Of a DNA stretch of 64,000 bases, positions 1-12,100 are shown one piece after another. Each line of letters begins with the position of its first letter. Position 1 is the first letter of the stretch. The DNA comes from Ectobius pallidus (taxonomy: Eukaryota > Arthropoda > Insecta > Blattodea > Ectobiidae): positions 176,078,825 to 176,142,824 of the forward strand of contig CAXKWD010000006.1 of the NCBI GenBank assembly GCA_964059195.1, read 5' to 3'. Position numbers and translations under genes: made by a program. The notes below the pieces were generated by a model. It made no database searches, was not told the DNA's origin, and worked only from the letters and a program-made list of their open reading frames with translations.

Positions 1-287
1 CCCTGGAGGGACTTTGCCTACCACCCGACCGCTGCGTCATCTCCCGTAGGCAAATGGCAGGATTGGGGGACATGTGGTCAGCATGCCGACACCCACGGCC
101 GTTAATGGTGGTTTTCTTGACCGGAGTCGCTACTTCTCTATCAAGTAGCTCCTCAATTTGAATCACGAGGCAGAGTGCACCCCCACCAGACCTCCCTACC
201 TCAGAAAAATCCGAGGAGGTACCGGGAATCAAACCCGGGCCGACGGATCTGTAGTCAGCAACGCTAACCACAAGACCACGCCGGCAG
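1..287 (-). repeat. tRNA-derived SINE, copy 1 of 3
   Basis: Read on the minus strand, the head near 287 resembles a tRNA, with an A-box-like TGTGGTTAGCGTTG and a B-box-like GGGTTTGATTCC. A long unrelated body follows. Near-identical copies lie at 3181-3580 and 58650-58940, so this is an interspersed family rather than a working tRNA. The left end is cut by the window edge. Confidence 0.8.
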
Positions 288-324
288 GCTATAGCTTATA
301 AATCCAACATTATAATTATGGAGC

Positions 325-715
325 TGAAACTTGGACCATAAGTAGAGAAGAAGCAAACAAATTAATGGTATTAGAAATGGATTTTTGGAGGCGTTCAGCA
401 AGAAAATCCAGGGGGAAAAAATCGGAATAATAGAATAAGGGAAATAATGCAAGTTGAAAAGAATATTTTGCAAATTGTAGAGGAAAGACGCTTGAGATGG
501 TATGGACATGCATTCAGAATGACAGAGGATAGAATACCCAAGACAATTTTGGATTGGAAAGTAGAAGGGAAAAGCTCTGGATAGATGGGGTGAAAAGAAG
601 TATGGCGAGAAAAGGATTAAGTGAAGACGATGCTATGGACAGGGCTATGGACAGAGGCAAAAGATTGTTGTGGGATGAAGGAAAACCATTGTATTGTGGA
701 ATATTCCTTTAAAAA

Positions 716-716
<1 letters not shown>
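325..716 (+). mobile_element. LINE 3'-end fragment (degenerate)
   Basis: Broken frames read like the C-terminal tail common in insect non-LTR elements: a stretch similar to RRLRWYGHAFRM, then IPKTILDW and an AMDRG-like part, interrupted by stops near 405-420 and 580. It runs directly into a long TTA microsatellite, which fits a 3' tail. The 5' end is truncated. The element is dead. Confidence 0.65.
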
Positions 717-811
<95 letters not shown>

Positions 812-828
812 CATCATCATCATCATCA
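717..828. repeat. (TTA)n microsatellite with (TCA)n end
   Basis: About 30 uninterrupted TTA units are followed by six TCA units. It follows a LINE 3' end and probably grew from that element's tail. Confidence 0.97.
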
Positions 829-1185
829 AACATTACAAAATAGCATGTTATATAGCCTACTTTCTTTGAAAGCCCCCTATGCTGGCATGTACAGGTAGGG
901 GGAAAAAAGAGGACCGACTCTTGTAGCTGATTTCAGAGCCTTGTGATAACTTACATAAATAAATGTAAGAGATGTAACGGAAACGTTTGTTTTCATAAGA
1001 AATGCAAATTACGTGAAATTATTTCTCAATTCAAGCAATGTTCATTTCAATACATTCCCTGCTATCCTGTGAATGCCGCTAGGCATGCGCAGTGGCTCAT
1101 ATGCGCAACTTAGATATTTTAGTCGGTCCACTTTTTTCCCTACCTCTACAACAAAATTTTCTTTGTATCCGTATATTATTTTTAT
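829..1185. other. Unassigned intergenic DNA
   Basis: AT-rich sequence with no open frame, tRNA-like head or inverted ends that I can support. Confidence 0.5.
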
Positions 1186-1642
1186 TAGGGGGCGGATTTC
1201 TATGACATATCATATTTGCCTCCTTAGCATTATTTCAGGTTTCCGACTAATTTAAACCCAATTCCAAGCATCCTGCTGAAAATGGAACGGCTTTTATTGT
1301 GCATATAACTGCATATTTAGGAAATTTTCAAGTATTGTAGCATATTTAGTATGAATATGCATATTTAGGTCATATTTGTGTGCATATTAAAGAAATTTTG
1401 AAGTTGCATATCATATTTTGTAAATTTTGCATTATAATGATACTTTTTGAGAATTTACAGATATTTTAAATAATTAACATTATATTTTAATAAAATGAAT
1501 TGTAATGAAACTTGAAAATAATGTACACAATGTGTAAGTGGTAAAGTCATATTTTAAATTTTATTGGTCATATTTTAATGTTTCTTAGGTCATAAATGCA
1601 TGCATATATCCTATTTTTTAGGTCATAGAAATCCGCCCCTTA
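1186..1642. mobile_element. hAT-like non-autonomous TIR element
   Basis: The left end GGGGGCGGATTTCTATGAC is mirrored by GTCATAGAAATCCGCCCC at the right. The interior repeats the words AGGTCATA and GCATATT. TSDs are unclear because the flanks are low-complexity. The end structure (CGGATT followed by ATGAC) matches the better-supported hAT elements elsewhere in this window. No coding capacity is visible. Confidence 0.7.
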
Positions 1643-1644
1643 AT

Positions 1645-1650
1645 TATTTA

Positions 1651-1716
<66 letters not shown>
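1645..1716. repeat. (ATT)n microsatellite
   Basis: Roughly 23 ATT units immediately right of the hAT-like element. Confidence 0.97.
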
Positions 1717-1717
<1 letters not shown>

Positions 1718-2090
1718 AGATACTGTGTAAAAATATCCGGTGGCCTGAACTAAATATTGTAAAACTGCTGTGGAAATAAATTGTATTTTGGCTCTCCTAA
1801 AATTATGGTGTTTTGACTTATTCGCTTTTTCCCTACCGCGAACAGGTTTTGTGTCTCTCGTTACCGGAAGATATAATATTCGCCATGTTTCACAATAACC
1901 CACTTTTATTCCAATACTTCCTCGCCAAAAACAAGTTTTTGTTATCGAGTCAGAACGGATCTAGTTCTCGATGGAACGTGTTTTCACTCCTTCTGTGGAC
2001 CTGGGATTGTTTCCTGTCTAGATGCAAATCCTTGCCATTGCAATGAATTAAAACTCTATTTGAAAGTTGAAAATTACTACCAGTGAAAAG
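1717..2090. other. Unassigned intergenic DNA
   Basis: A short open frame exists at 1813-2046, but it has no recognisable motif or gene context. Confidence 0.45.
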
Positions 2091-2816
2091 TAGACTTCGG
2101 ATTTTAGGTAAAAACCTATTTTAAACCTTAAGTAGTATATGGACGAAAACCTGTAGGCCTATATGCATGTTTCATAAGTGACTATGACTAAAACTAATAC
2201 TTTTATAGGACCTAAAACAGCCTATTTTTACGTTAGAGCCTAATATTGCCTTTTTGCTTGTTTTTCCTCTAAAGTACAAAATAAGTTATTTTTTGTTATA
2301 AATTCTAGCATTTATTTTCACTTCGTACTAAATTTTTAGCTCGGAATGTGCAGTACATGACACATTTGTGGTTAAATAGTAAGGAATGTTTTGTCTTCGA
2401 TAGAAAAATTCCTTAGAATTCCCAAGAAAATGTAGTGTTTTTCTCCCGACTCCCACAACCAGTAAAAAAAATCATAGTTCTCTGAATCACTGAGGGATAC
2501 AAGGGGTTGAATATCCTAGCGTGCGTATTTTCTGGGAGCAGGAATTAGGTTTTCACTGTTATGGTAGTAATACAGGCCATAGGTCTATATAATTCTGTGT
2601 ACCATAGGTCTATATCTGTGTTTTATCATGATTATAGATTAATGGTGACTTCAATAAATATAATATTCTGCGTTGCAATTGAGATATTTCATAAAATTGG
2701 AAGCTAACGATCTTATAAGAGACTATTTTACGATTTTTAGAACCATTTTCCAATTTTTAGAGCCTATTTTAGGTACCTAAAACAGCATTTTTAGCGACCT
2801 AAAAGTCCGAAGTCTA
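2091..2816. mobile_element. TIR element, hAT-like
   Basis: The ends TAGACTTCGGATTTTAGGT and ACCTAAAAGTCCGAAGTCTA are inverted repeats. The interior repeats ACCTATTTT/ACCTAAAA words. The flanking 8-mers GTGAAAAG and GTCATAAA match at only 5 of 8 positions, so a TSD is not proven. No open frame. Confidence 0.7.
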
Positions 2817-2834
2817 GTCATAAATAAATATTGT

Positions 2835-2904
2835 CGGGTAACTTTAGGCCCATGTGGTTCCCGGATATCATCTGACCGTCATTATCATCTTCATCCCATT
2901 CTCG

Positions 2905-2941
<37 letters not shown>

Positions 2942-3150
2942 GTGTGTCTCGTCCTATGTGTTCGTGTTGTCTCGGAGGTGGTCCCGGCATTGTGCTGATC
3001 ACTCATCCAGGGGAGGCCCTCCATGTCCTTGTCTGGTCAAAAAAGTACGTCTGCCTGTGTTGTGATCCATAGTTCATTCCTCTCCCGACAGGTCGCGGCC
3101 CGGTAAGGCTTGGGTCGCTTAAATGTCCCTAAAAGTGAGAAGTAAAGCTT
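2835..3150 (+). repeat. SINE copy with (GT)n interior
   Basis: It shares its body with 44283-44695, including CCCGGATATCATCTG and GGTGTGTCTCGTCCTATGTG. A GT microsatellite lies at 2910-2937. The tRNA-like head seen in the 44 kb copy is missing here, so this copy is 5' truncated. Confidence 0.75.
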
Positions 3151-3180
3151 AGTTATAAATGAATAACCTTATGCTACTAC

Positions 3181-3580
3181 CTAAACTAAACTAAACTCCG
3201 TACATCCCTGAAGGGACAAGGCCTACCACCAGACCGTCGTCTACCATAGACAGATGGCAGGATTGGGGGCATGTGGTCAGCATACCAACACCCATGGCTG
3301 TTAATGATGATTTCTGTGACAGGAGCCACTACTTCTCAATCAAGTAAGCTCCTGTGAATTGAACTCCGGCTTAGCTCAGTTGGTAGAGCGTTGGCGCGAA
3401 TAGCCAAAGGTCCTGGGTTCAAGTCCCAGTGTCGGAGGAATTTTTCTCCTATAATATCCTCAATTTGAATCACGAGGCTGAGTTTATCCCGTCCCAGACC
3501 TCCCTGACTCACAAAAATCCAAGGAGGTACCGGGAATCGAATCTGTAGCTAGCAACGCTAACCACAAGACCACGCAGGTG
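3181..3580 (-). repeat. tRNA-derived SINE, copy 2, interrupted by another SINE
   Basis: Same family as 1-287, with a CTAAACTAAACTAAACT tail at its low-coordinate end. A second SINE (3353-3462) is inserted in it, splitting the words AGCTCCT and CCTCAATTTG that are contiguous in the other copies. Confidence 0.85.
3353..3462 (+). repeat. Short tRNA-derived SINE (GCTTAGCTCAGTTGG type)
   Basis: It contains a nearly intact tRNA fold: GCTC/GAGC D arm, a TTGGC/GCCAA anticodon stem with loop GCGAATA, and a CTGGG/CCCAG T arm. A short GGAATTTTTCTCC tail follows. Related copies at 30018-30117 and 30310-30420 share the tail and the GTGAATTGAACTC leader. This argues for a mobile SINE rather than a single functional tRNA. 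The C before the apparent GAA anticodon is unusual. Confidence 0.75.
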
Positions 3581-3743
3581 GAATCCTTATACTAGTACCT
3601 GTAAGTTAATACTGCTTACATGTAGTGGGCCATGATATCTGTACAGGGTGTTAATGAATAACGCCTAGATTATAAAAAGGCAATTTTTGGGTTTTTTTGG
3701 TCATTTCCCCCATTTTTCATTTTTAGAATTCAGTGTCATTATT

Positions 3744-4625
3744 AAGTGCCAGTATGGTACTTTATGAGATTGTGTGGTGGACGAAAAAATGTCTGTCCGT
3801 CTGTCTGTCCGTCTGTCCGTCTGTCCGTGTGTCTGTACGCACCATAACTCAAATACGCTTTTTCGGATTTTCATGAAACTTGGAAAACACATTTATAATG
3901 TCCATGGGAAGAACCCTATTGATATTGAACCAAATCGGTTCACCGGTACCGGAGTAATGCCCAATTTAGTGAATATTTTAATAGATTATGGCGCCTTTCT
4001 ATTAGAAAGGCGCCATCACTCAAATACGCTGTATCGGATTTCCATGAAACTTGGTATACCCATTTATGACGTCCATAAGAAGTGCCCTATTGAATTTGAA
4101 CCTAATCCGTTGACCGGTACCGGAGTAAAACCCAATTTAGTGTATATTTTAAAGACGCGGTAACTCAAATACGCTTTACCGGATTTTTATGAAACTTGGT
4201 ATACACATTTATAATGTCCATGGGAAGACGTCTATTCATAATGGATAAAATCGGTTGACCTGTTTCGGAGTAATGCTCAATTTAGTGTCTATTTTATGGT
4301 AATATACGTATTCGAAAGAGTTTATAAAAAAAATGAAAATCAGTTATCTTGACAACATAGCCTATTGTTTTACTGTGATCTTATAAGGCCTTGGAAATTA
4401 AAATACAGGTAGCTATGACAAAAAACACTATTGTTTTACATGCGCTTATCCAACTAGACCGTTAAAATGACCCAGGTGGCCGAGATGGTAGACCTTTCTT
4501 CTTCCGTAAGCCCTGCTTAATGAATAAATCTGGAGCTTAACTTGGAAATCAATTTAAAAAAAAAAACACATTCTGCATATCATAATTGCAGTCATAACTG
4601 ATTAAACAAAAACATACTGGCACTT
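3744..4625 (+). mobile_element. TIR element with internal ~150-bp subrepeats, copy 1
   Basis: The left end AAGTGCCAGTATG matches the right end CATACTGGCACTT as a 13-bp inverted repeat, with a length of 882 bp. Inside are a GTCC/GTCT microsatellite (3790-3835) and three diverged units of about 150 bp starting near 3838, 4010 and 4150. Each carries ACTCAAATACGC and CATGAAACTTGG, and the first two carry CCGGTACCGG. Other copies are at 16710-17877, 23108-23294, 41553-42514 and 42814-43552. A GGTGGCCGAGATGG box near 4475 looks like a tRNA-derived head inside the element. Confidence 0.75.
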
Positions 4626-4754
4626 TGTTACATCAGTTTACCTGATTTTATTTGGTTATTTTATGGTCTTTTATTTCCATATTTCATATGTTTAGGAGAT
4701 TTAAAAATATATAAAGTCATTGTTTTCTTATTTTGTGTTGTTTCTTGCATTATA

Positions 4755-5402
4755 CAGGGTGTTAACGAATAACACCGAAATATTTTACCTATGAATAGAG
4801 GGGACATAGACAGGCAACTTTTATTAAGAGTTTTTTACTCTATTACGTAAAAGGGGTAAGCTACAGGACATTAAATTCAATACAATTTGGTGCTCATAAG
4901 TCAATAATGAGTCCGCCCCTGTGGATGAGTCGGTAGCACGCCTGCCTTCCACTCCGGCGGCCCGGGTTCGATTCCCGGCCGGGTCGGGGATTTTTCAGTA
5001 GTGAAAGATCCCCTCCCCGGGTTCAGGACTGGGTGCTTGTCAGTAGGTTAAGTCTTAGGTTAAGATAATGCACATTCTGCGCGATTCCTTAATTATAAGT
5101 CAATAATGAAGCGAAGTGGGGTTAAAATTTTCATTAAATTGACTTCATGCCTTCTTAGTGATCGATAAAAACCTGATTCTTAATCATTCATCAAAATCTA
5201 TATCATAATTTAGAGAGTTTTCATAATCTGCAAAATTTACAGACTAATCGCATAACTGACCGCCACTGCATTTTTTTTTCATAACTACAGTATTAACAAC
5301 CAAATTCTTTTGTTTTGCATTTTATTTTTCAAAAGTCAGTACCCTGCGAGATTTTATGCTGCAACAGGAAAAATGGAATCCATAGAGCAAAAGTATCCTA
5401 AT
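4755..5402. mobile_element. TIR-type repeat, ACAGGGTGTTAA family, copy 1
   Basis: It begins ACAGGGTGTTAACGAATAAC and continues with CGAAATATTTTACC and GAGGGGACATAGACA. The same words occur inverted at 12113-12417 and 60926-61360. The right end dissolves into an ATT microsatellite (5403-5447). A TA precedes the left end. A tRNA-derived SINE (4912-5095) is inserted. No transposase frame. Confidence 0.6.
4912..5095 (+). repeat. tRNA-derived SINE
   Basis: The head has GATGAGTCGGTAGCACGC (A box) and GGCCCGGGTTCGATTCCCGG (B box), followed by a body ending GTTAAGATAATGCACATTC. The sequence continues well past a tRNA 3' end, as expected for a SINE. Confidence 0.75.
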
Positions 5403-5447
5403 AAAAATTATTATTATTATTATTATTATTGCTATTATTATTATTAT
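5403..5447. repeat. (ATT)n microsatellite
   Basis: Short imperfect ATT tract between two retroelement remnants. Confidence 0.9.
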
Positions 5448-5889
5448 ATCAGGAAGAACATAATCTGAGAGTATTCGAAAACAAGGTGCTTAGGAAAATA
5501 CTCAGACCTAAGAGAGATGAAAACTGCATAATGACGAGCTTCATAACCTGTACTCTTCACCGAATATAGTAAGGGTAATTAAATCACGGACGATGAAATG
5601 GGGGAGGAAAGACATATCTTAAAAGTATTGACTGGAAAACCCGAAGGGAAAAGACCACCTGGAAGACTTAGACGTAAGCGGGAGGACAGTATTAGGATAG
5701 ATTTAAGGGAAGTAGGATTTGCGAGGGATGGTTGGATGGAGTTAGCACAGAATAGGGTTGAATGGCGGACTGAGGTAAGCGCGGCAATGAACCTTCGGGT
5801 TCCATAAAATAGATAATATTCCTTTAGCTTGCTGAGGAATTGTCTATTGCCACTGAGTAAATAAGTAAGTAAGTAAGTAAGTAAGTAAG
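5448..5889 (+). mobile_element. LINE 3' end with (GTAA)n tail
   Basis: An open stretch at 5598-5807 reads as the terminal part of a non-LTR retrotransposon protein, including GKPEGKRPPGRLRRK, WMELAQNRVEWR and the ending AMNLRVP. It is followed by ATAGATAATATTCC, TTGTCTATTGCC and a GTAA tail. Related fragments are at 8098-8170, 18850-19274, 26820-26905, 27915-28080, 28338-28385 and 39720-40160. It is 5' truncated with an upstream stop. Confidence 0.8.
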
Positions 5890-6018
5890 ATGAGGTGCTT
5901 ATACCAAGAGCTAAAACCTTTATTTGAATCTTTTTTTTGGGTCAAAATTCTCTGGAGGGTAGTTATAAGCTACTCATTTCATACAAAAAATTCCCTCGTG
6001 TTTACAGTGTGTGATGTG

Positions 6019-6042
6019 ATCATGTGTTACAGGAGCACCAGA
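6019..6042 (+). promoter_or_regulatory. Probable 3' splice site before the gene 1 start codon
   Basis: The sequence ATGTGTTACAG ends at 6032, ten bases before the gene 1 ATG at 6043. Gene 2 has the same arrangement (TGTTTTACAG ending at 46344). This suggests that each first coding exon is preceded by an untranslated exon, which I could not locate. Confidence 0.5.
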
Positions 6043-6177
6043 ATGACAGCGCTGCATGGGGACAGATGCATAATGATTATAGTTGCTGTGCTGCAAAGTA
6101 TAGTTATATTCATCAAATCAACATTGCAACTTCTCAGACCGCAATCTGCCAAGTCTCTTGCAGGAGAAGTTGTCCTG
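6043..6177 (+). CDS. SDR gene 1, exon 1 (residues 1-45)
   Basis: It encodes the start Met, a hydrophobic stretch (MIIVAVLQSIVIFI) and the basic linker ending GEVVL, directly before the Rossmann fold. The donor is CTG|GTATGT, phase 0. The frame is open upstream, but the ATG at 6043 follows an acceptor-like AG and gives a family-typical length. Confidence 0.85.
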
Positions 6178-9100
6178 GTATGTATTATAATATGTTTTAT
6201 AATAATCATAACGTATTTATTAACAGTTACATCGTTTTTACACAAATTTCAGGAATTACTTAATGTTATTCTCAATTATATTATTTTACGTACAAATCAT
6301 GCATAAACAATTTATGTAATTCACGATTAAGGTGGACTTAAGTACGATGCCCTGGGGGAAAAATATGTTTCCCCATTTAGGCAAGCTTTCATGATCCTCT
6401 TCTGTCCACCTATGTGAAAATATCAGATCTCTGCGAATCGTAAACAAATGAATCAATACGACAACCGAGCAAGGCCACCTTCAATTAATTTGTTAATTGA
6501 TTACTGTCTTCTTAATAGGTGGCGTTTGCCGTGCGTTCATCACATATATACACGCAGGATGGCTTTTATACGTTAGATATAATTAATATTTAATTGATCA
6601 AAAAAAGTACATGTGAAAGTGTCAACTACATAAAACTAAATTACAAACAATTATGTCCTTAAATTATCTAGATAAGATTTATTTAATGCCTTGGATTCAC
6701 ATTCGAGGGGTCCTGGGATCAAACCCTATGGCCGGCCAATTCGACTGGGGATTTTTCATGGGCAAATGCTGAATTGGAAATTTACTTATCATGACTGCCG
6801 CTGCTATTTCCTGTGTCATATCCACTAAAATTAATATCGGGCATTTCATCATCATAATCATCAATGTCAAGATCTAGTCATGTTTTTACCACCCCAATGT
6901 ACCGTTTATTACTCAAGGTAATATGGTTATCCTATTTCTGTTTTTCTGTCTTACCAGAAAATATTAGAAAATATCAAGAATAAATTCTAAACATTTGTCC
7001 CATGAAATTGCAGATAACAGGAACTGGACATGGAATAGGGCGACAGCTGGCTGTGGAATTTTGGAAGGAAGGATGCACTGTGATCTGTGTGGACAAGGAT
7101 GAGAAGAACAACAGCCTAACAGCCAGAGACATTAACAGCAGGGTAAATAATATTCTAAGTGTGTCCTATCGCTTGCAGACTACATTTATTAACAACTAGC
7201 TTAAAAGGCCCGGCGTCACCCTGGTTTTTTATTTTGTAATTGGAAATTAACTTATGAAGGACTTTAGATTTTTAAATTCTAGGTCCTTATATAGGTATTT
7301 ATAATTTGAAGTAGAAAGAACGACTTATCACACTCAAACTATTCCCTCAGAAAATGCTTGATATAGCTTTTATGGCTATATGTAGAATTTTGCATCCCAA
7401 TGCTTGTACAGTACACAGCAAGCCTGGGAGGGGTTCTAATAAGAAGAAACAGAAATTCCGGTAACATAAAATTGTATTATCGTGGCTGAAAATTTTGTTT
7501 CTCACTCTCATGTTACCATACAACCGTTTTCGGAATGAAATTAAACAGAAATACAATATCACTTTCATACATATCTTCCCAAAACATATTACCTTACCTC
7601 GTATTGTTTTCTATATTTCCAGGCCAGAGGAAGTTATGTGACTGCATTATTTTCGTGGATTTCATTCTGTGATATACCGGTAATAATATATATATTACCA
7701 TACCTCGTATTGTTTCTCTATGTCCAGGGGAAAGTTATGTGACTGCATTATTTTCGTGGATAATGATAGTTCTCTCATTTGTCAAATTTATTCTACTTTC
7801 ATTTTTTTCCAAACCCATCTGAGACAAACTGGCAACAATATGTTTTAATGTAAAATGTGATTTGGACTGGATAATTCTGTGTAAAAAGGGATTAAGTATT
7901 CTAATTGATTTTTGGCATTTAAAATCAAAATTTTTCAAAATGCTTTCTTAGTGAACACCTACATTATGAAACGAAGGTACTGTCAAAATTCCAAGTCTCT
8001 ACCTACTATAGTTTAGGCTCTACGTTGATTCCTGTCAGAAAGTCATTCATTCAGTCAGTCAGGACAAAGCCTTTTATATATATAGAGATGACATTGTTAC
8101 TGACTTACTTACTCAATGGCAATAGACAATTCCTAACCAAGCTAAAGGAATATTATCTATTTTATGGAAACGAAGTTACAGAGTTTAGCGCAAAGCTCTG
8201 TAAAATGCAAAATAGGCTGACGCACCAATACAAAATGGCCGCTCAAAAAGAAACTTAACATCTAAAAAAATAATGTTTTTAACACTCTGAATATAGTACA
8301 AGCATAGATAAAAAAATAAATAAATGAATGAATTTTGTCAGCGATCATCATTGGTTAATTTTAAATGGATTGACCTTTATCTAATGTAATAGAAATATTT
8401 CTTGACTATTTGCAGCATTGTAAAGTACTTGGAGATAATGATGGGGAAATAAAATGGCGAGCTCATGCATATAAATGTGATGTAATGGATAGGCAGCAGG
8501 TGGCAGCTCTATCACAGAAAGTGCAGGACGACTTCGGGCGTGTGGACATTCTGATCAACAACGCTGCCTCTTTCCCTACCCAACTTCAATCTAACGCTGT
8601 TGATGTTGTCAACAATAATCTCCTGTCTCATTTCTGGGTGAGTTCTAATGTTGTTAAACTTCAAAATGCAACATTATGAGTTGAACTATGACATGTATGC
8701 TTCACATGTTTCAAAGACCACCATCCTCATCTTCAGCTACATGTCAACTGGACAATTTTGAATTCATCTGCTCATGTACCGAACACAACTATCACTACAA
8801 GTTCATAGATAACTTGTTTGAGCTGGACTGAAGATGATGCGAACTCGCATCGGAATGCATATCCACATGAAATAATACGTAGATATTGTTTGGATGCATG
8901 CTGACATAGGAATCTTTATATATAAAAGACTTCATAACTTCTCATCTACTTTTACAGCTAAAAAAAGGCTACACCTCATCTTGGACTGAAATATCAATGC
9001 TAATTGGTCGGTACAACGCCAAAGTGAACTAAGCGCCAATTGTCAAAATATAGACTATTGGTAGTCCATGGTGCAGATTTTGATATCCTACGGTCTGCAA

Positions 9101-12100
9101 TAACGAACTAAGCGATACTACGATAGTAAAATCAGTTGAGAAAAAAGGAAATTTCGTTTTGATCAAGATTTTTTTACAACACTCAAACTTCAACTTCAGT
9201 TTTCTCAAAATATGGAGTTTGGCGCTTAGTTCACTTTGGCGTTGTACCGACCAATTAGCAGAAAGTTTTTTACTATATACCTGAAGCTTACAATTATTAT
9301 TATATGTGTCATCTTTTGGTAATAGAAGATAAAATCTGTATATATGGTTTTATGTGACGTATCTTCTATACTCAAATTATGTACATACAACTACTTATAT
9401 ATTTTTTTAACTCTTGCTATGTTTATATAACTTTTAAGGATTATATATCGTACAAGTATAAAGAAAGAAGTAAAGAAAGAAGGCCTCAGTATATTAAATG
9501 TTATTGATAATATGAAGTGGAAATAGTTCCACAGTGCCTATACACGAGCCACCACTGATAATAATAATATTGGTTGTTTTCAGACTGTCTTAGCTTTTCT
9601 GCCTGGAATGATAAAGAGGAATCACGGGCATATTGTTGCAGTGTCGCCTGTAAGTGGTTTGCTTGGGATGACAAACAAGCAGCCATATTCGACCAGCCAG
9701 AATGCCATTGCAGGTAATATTGTTAATTCATCTGACAGGCACAAAAAAAAAAACGATCACTTAAAGAAATTAAAAAAAAATTAAGTTTAAATAAAAATTA
9801 TGTAGTAGGCCTAGTGCTTGAAATAAAATTACTGGAATTGTATATGTTTTTAAGATTAAAATTTAATGACACATTTCACACTTAATTCCCCACGTTGCCT
9901 CTTGCACTGTGGTGTACGGTGAGCCTAAGGTTGCAGCAGCATAATGGAGGCTGTGTCCATCATCAATTAGAGCAACAGCTTTGGCAACGTCTTCAGATCT
10001 GAGATGTATAATTTCAACTAAACTTACTGACAGAATCACTTCGATGGGAAGGGAGACAGATTCCTTTCAGTTTGGAAGGAAATGACGCAATACAACAATA
10101 AAACATCTGACAAGCTAGTGCAGATAATCAGATCGGATGTTTTTTTGTTTTGTTTGGTGATAAAGTGAAGATATAAAGAAAGCAGATATGCTGTATCTAT
10201 AGCTAATGGTCCAATAAAAATAATAATTCATCCTCACCAACAACAATGTATAAACATCCAATCATAATTATGTTTAATCTTAAAATTACAACAAATTTTT
10301 CAGTGATCTTTTTTTTTTTTTGCCTGTCAGTGTATATTTCCACGTACAGTACAGGCTTGGTAATTTCAACTTGACGGGACTGAAAGTATTTTGAACAACA
10401 AAACACAGATTGGGTTGAACTGCAAGAAATTGTGTATTTTTAAAAGTAAAAATTTCATTGTATACCCATGTGGCTTCAAAGGAATAAATCATTAAGTCGA
10501 TGTTTCTTTATGTTAATCGATCTGACCAATTCGGTCTTGGTCAACCATCTTTTAAAATTCTTAAAATTAGCATCAACAGAATTGAAACAGAAACAGAATT
10601 GAAAGAAGACGTTGTACAATTGAGTCTGTTCTGTTCAGGATACAATTGATATTTCCACCTGGTATTGACTTGATCACCTATTATAAACTAAACATATGTT
10701 ACATATATATTCTGATTAATGACTAGGGCAAGGCATTTAATGACTATAAAATAGTGAAACCATGCAAAGTAAAAAATGAATTTATGATCTAAAAATAGTG
10801 AAAAAATGACATAAGATTTTTCAAAAAATGACCAATAAATTTCCCATTATTACCTACTAGCTTAAAAGACCCGGCGTCGCCCGGGTTTTGTATTTTGTAA
10901 TTGGAAATTAGCTTATAAAGGATTTTCAATTTTAAATTCTAGGTCCTTATATAGGCATTTATAATTTGAAATAGGAAGAACGACTTATTACACTCAAACT
11001 ATTCCCTCAGAAAACGCTTGATATAGTTTTTTTATGGCTCATAGAGGATCTAGAATTTTGCATCCCATCGCTTGTACAGTGCACAGCAAGCCTGGTAGAG
11101 GTTTAAATAAGAAGAAACAGAAATTCCTGTAACATAAAATTGTAATATCGAGGCGGGAAATTTCCCACTCTTATGTTACCATAAAGCATTATCACTTTCA
11201 TACTTTTCTCTCCAAAAACCTGCGATATAATATAATAATATACACATTACCATACCTCGTTTTGTTTTCTCTATGTCCAGGGTAGAGAAAGTTATGTGAT
11301 TCCATTATTTTAGTGGATTTCAATCTGTAATATTTATTTATAGCATGAATTATTTTGATAACTTCTCTTATTTGTCAAAAGTGCATTTCAATTGTTTCTT
11401 CCAAGCCCACCTGATACCATTTGTGCAACAATATATTCTGTGATTTGGAATTGATAATTCTATGTAAAAAGGGATTAAGTATTTTCAAAAACATTTAATT
11501 TTTGGCATTTAGAATCAGAATTTTTCAAAATCCTTTCTTAGTGAGCACCTACATTATGAAACGAAGGTACTGTCAAAATTCCAAGTCTCTACCTGTTATA
11601 GTTTAGGCTGTACGTTGATTCCAGTCATTCAGTCAGTCAGGACAAAGCCTTTTATATATATAGAGATAATTAGTTTTTTTAAGTGATGATTTGCTAAAAG
11701 CAATTTAATGGATGACAGTATGTTACATATGAATTTACAATATAAAATACTTATTTTGTTACTAACGAAGTAAGTAAATCTATACTACTTGGACATCTTT
11801 ACCAAAAAAGAAATTCTTTCTGAACTGGCATGCCCATCAAATTTCCCCTAGCAAATATGTGCCATTCAAAAAGAACTTTATTGCTACAAGACAAACTGCT
11901 GTGGTGTTTACAATAAACCTGAATTAAAATGAACTATGAAGAGATTCTCAAATAAAAACGATTGTCTGTTGTCTGAAAGTAACGATTTGTACATGGAAAA
12001 GCTCCTCTCTATCTTCACTGAAACATGATCTAAAATGCCGAAAATGACCTGAAAATTTCCAATAAATTACATATCTCTTGAAAATGATGAAAAATGCAGA

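Noticed and set aside
617..869. Open frames of poly-Ile, poly-Met or poly-Asn
   Set aside because: They are direct translations of a TTA/ATT microsatellite.
3365..3438. Functional tRNA gene
   Set aside because: Folds well, but is dispersed with a common leader and tail in three copies, has a mutated base before the anticodon and sits inside another SINE.
3774..4163. 129-codon frame reading FRIFMKLGKHIYNV repeats
   Set aside because: The repeated peptide follows the 150-bp DNA subrepeats. Other copies are interrupted and lie in both orientations, so it is a repeat artefact.
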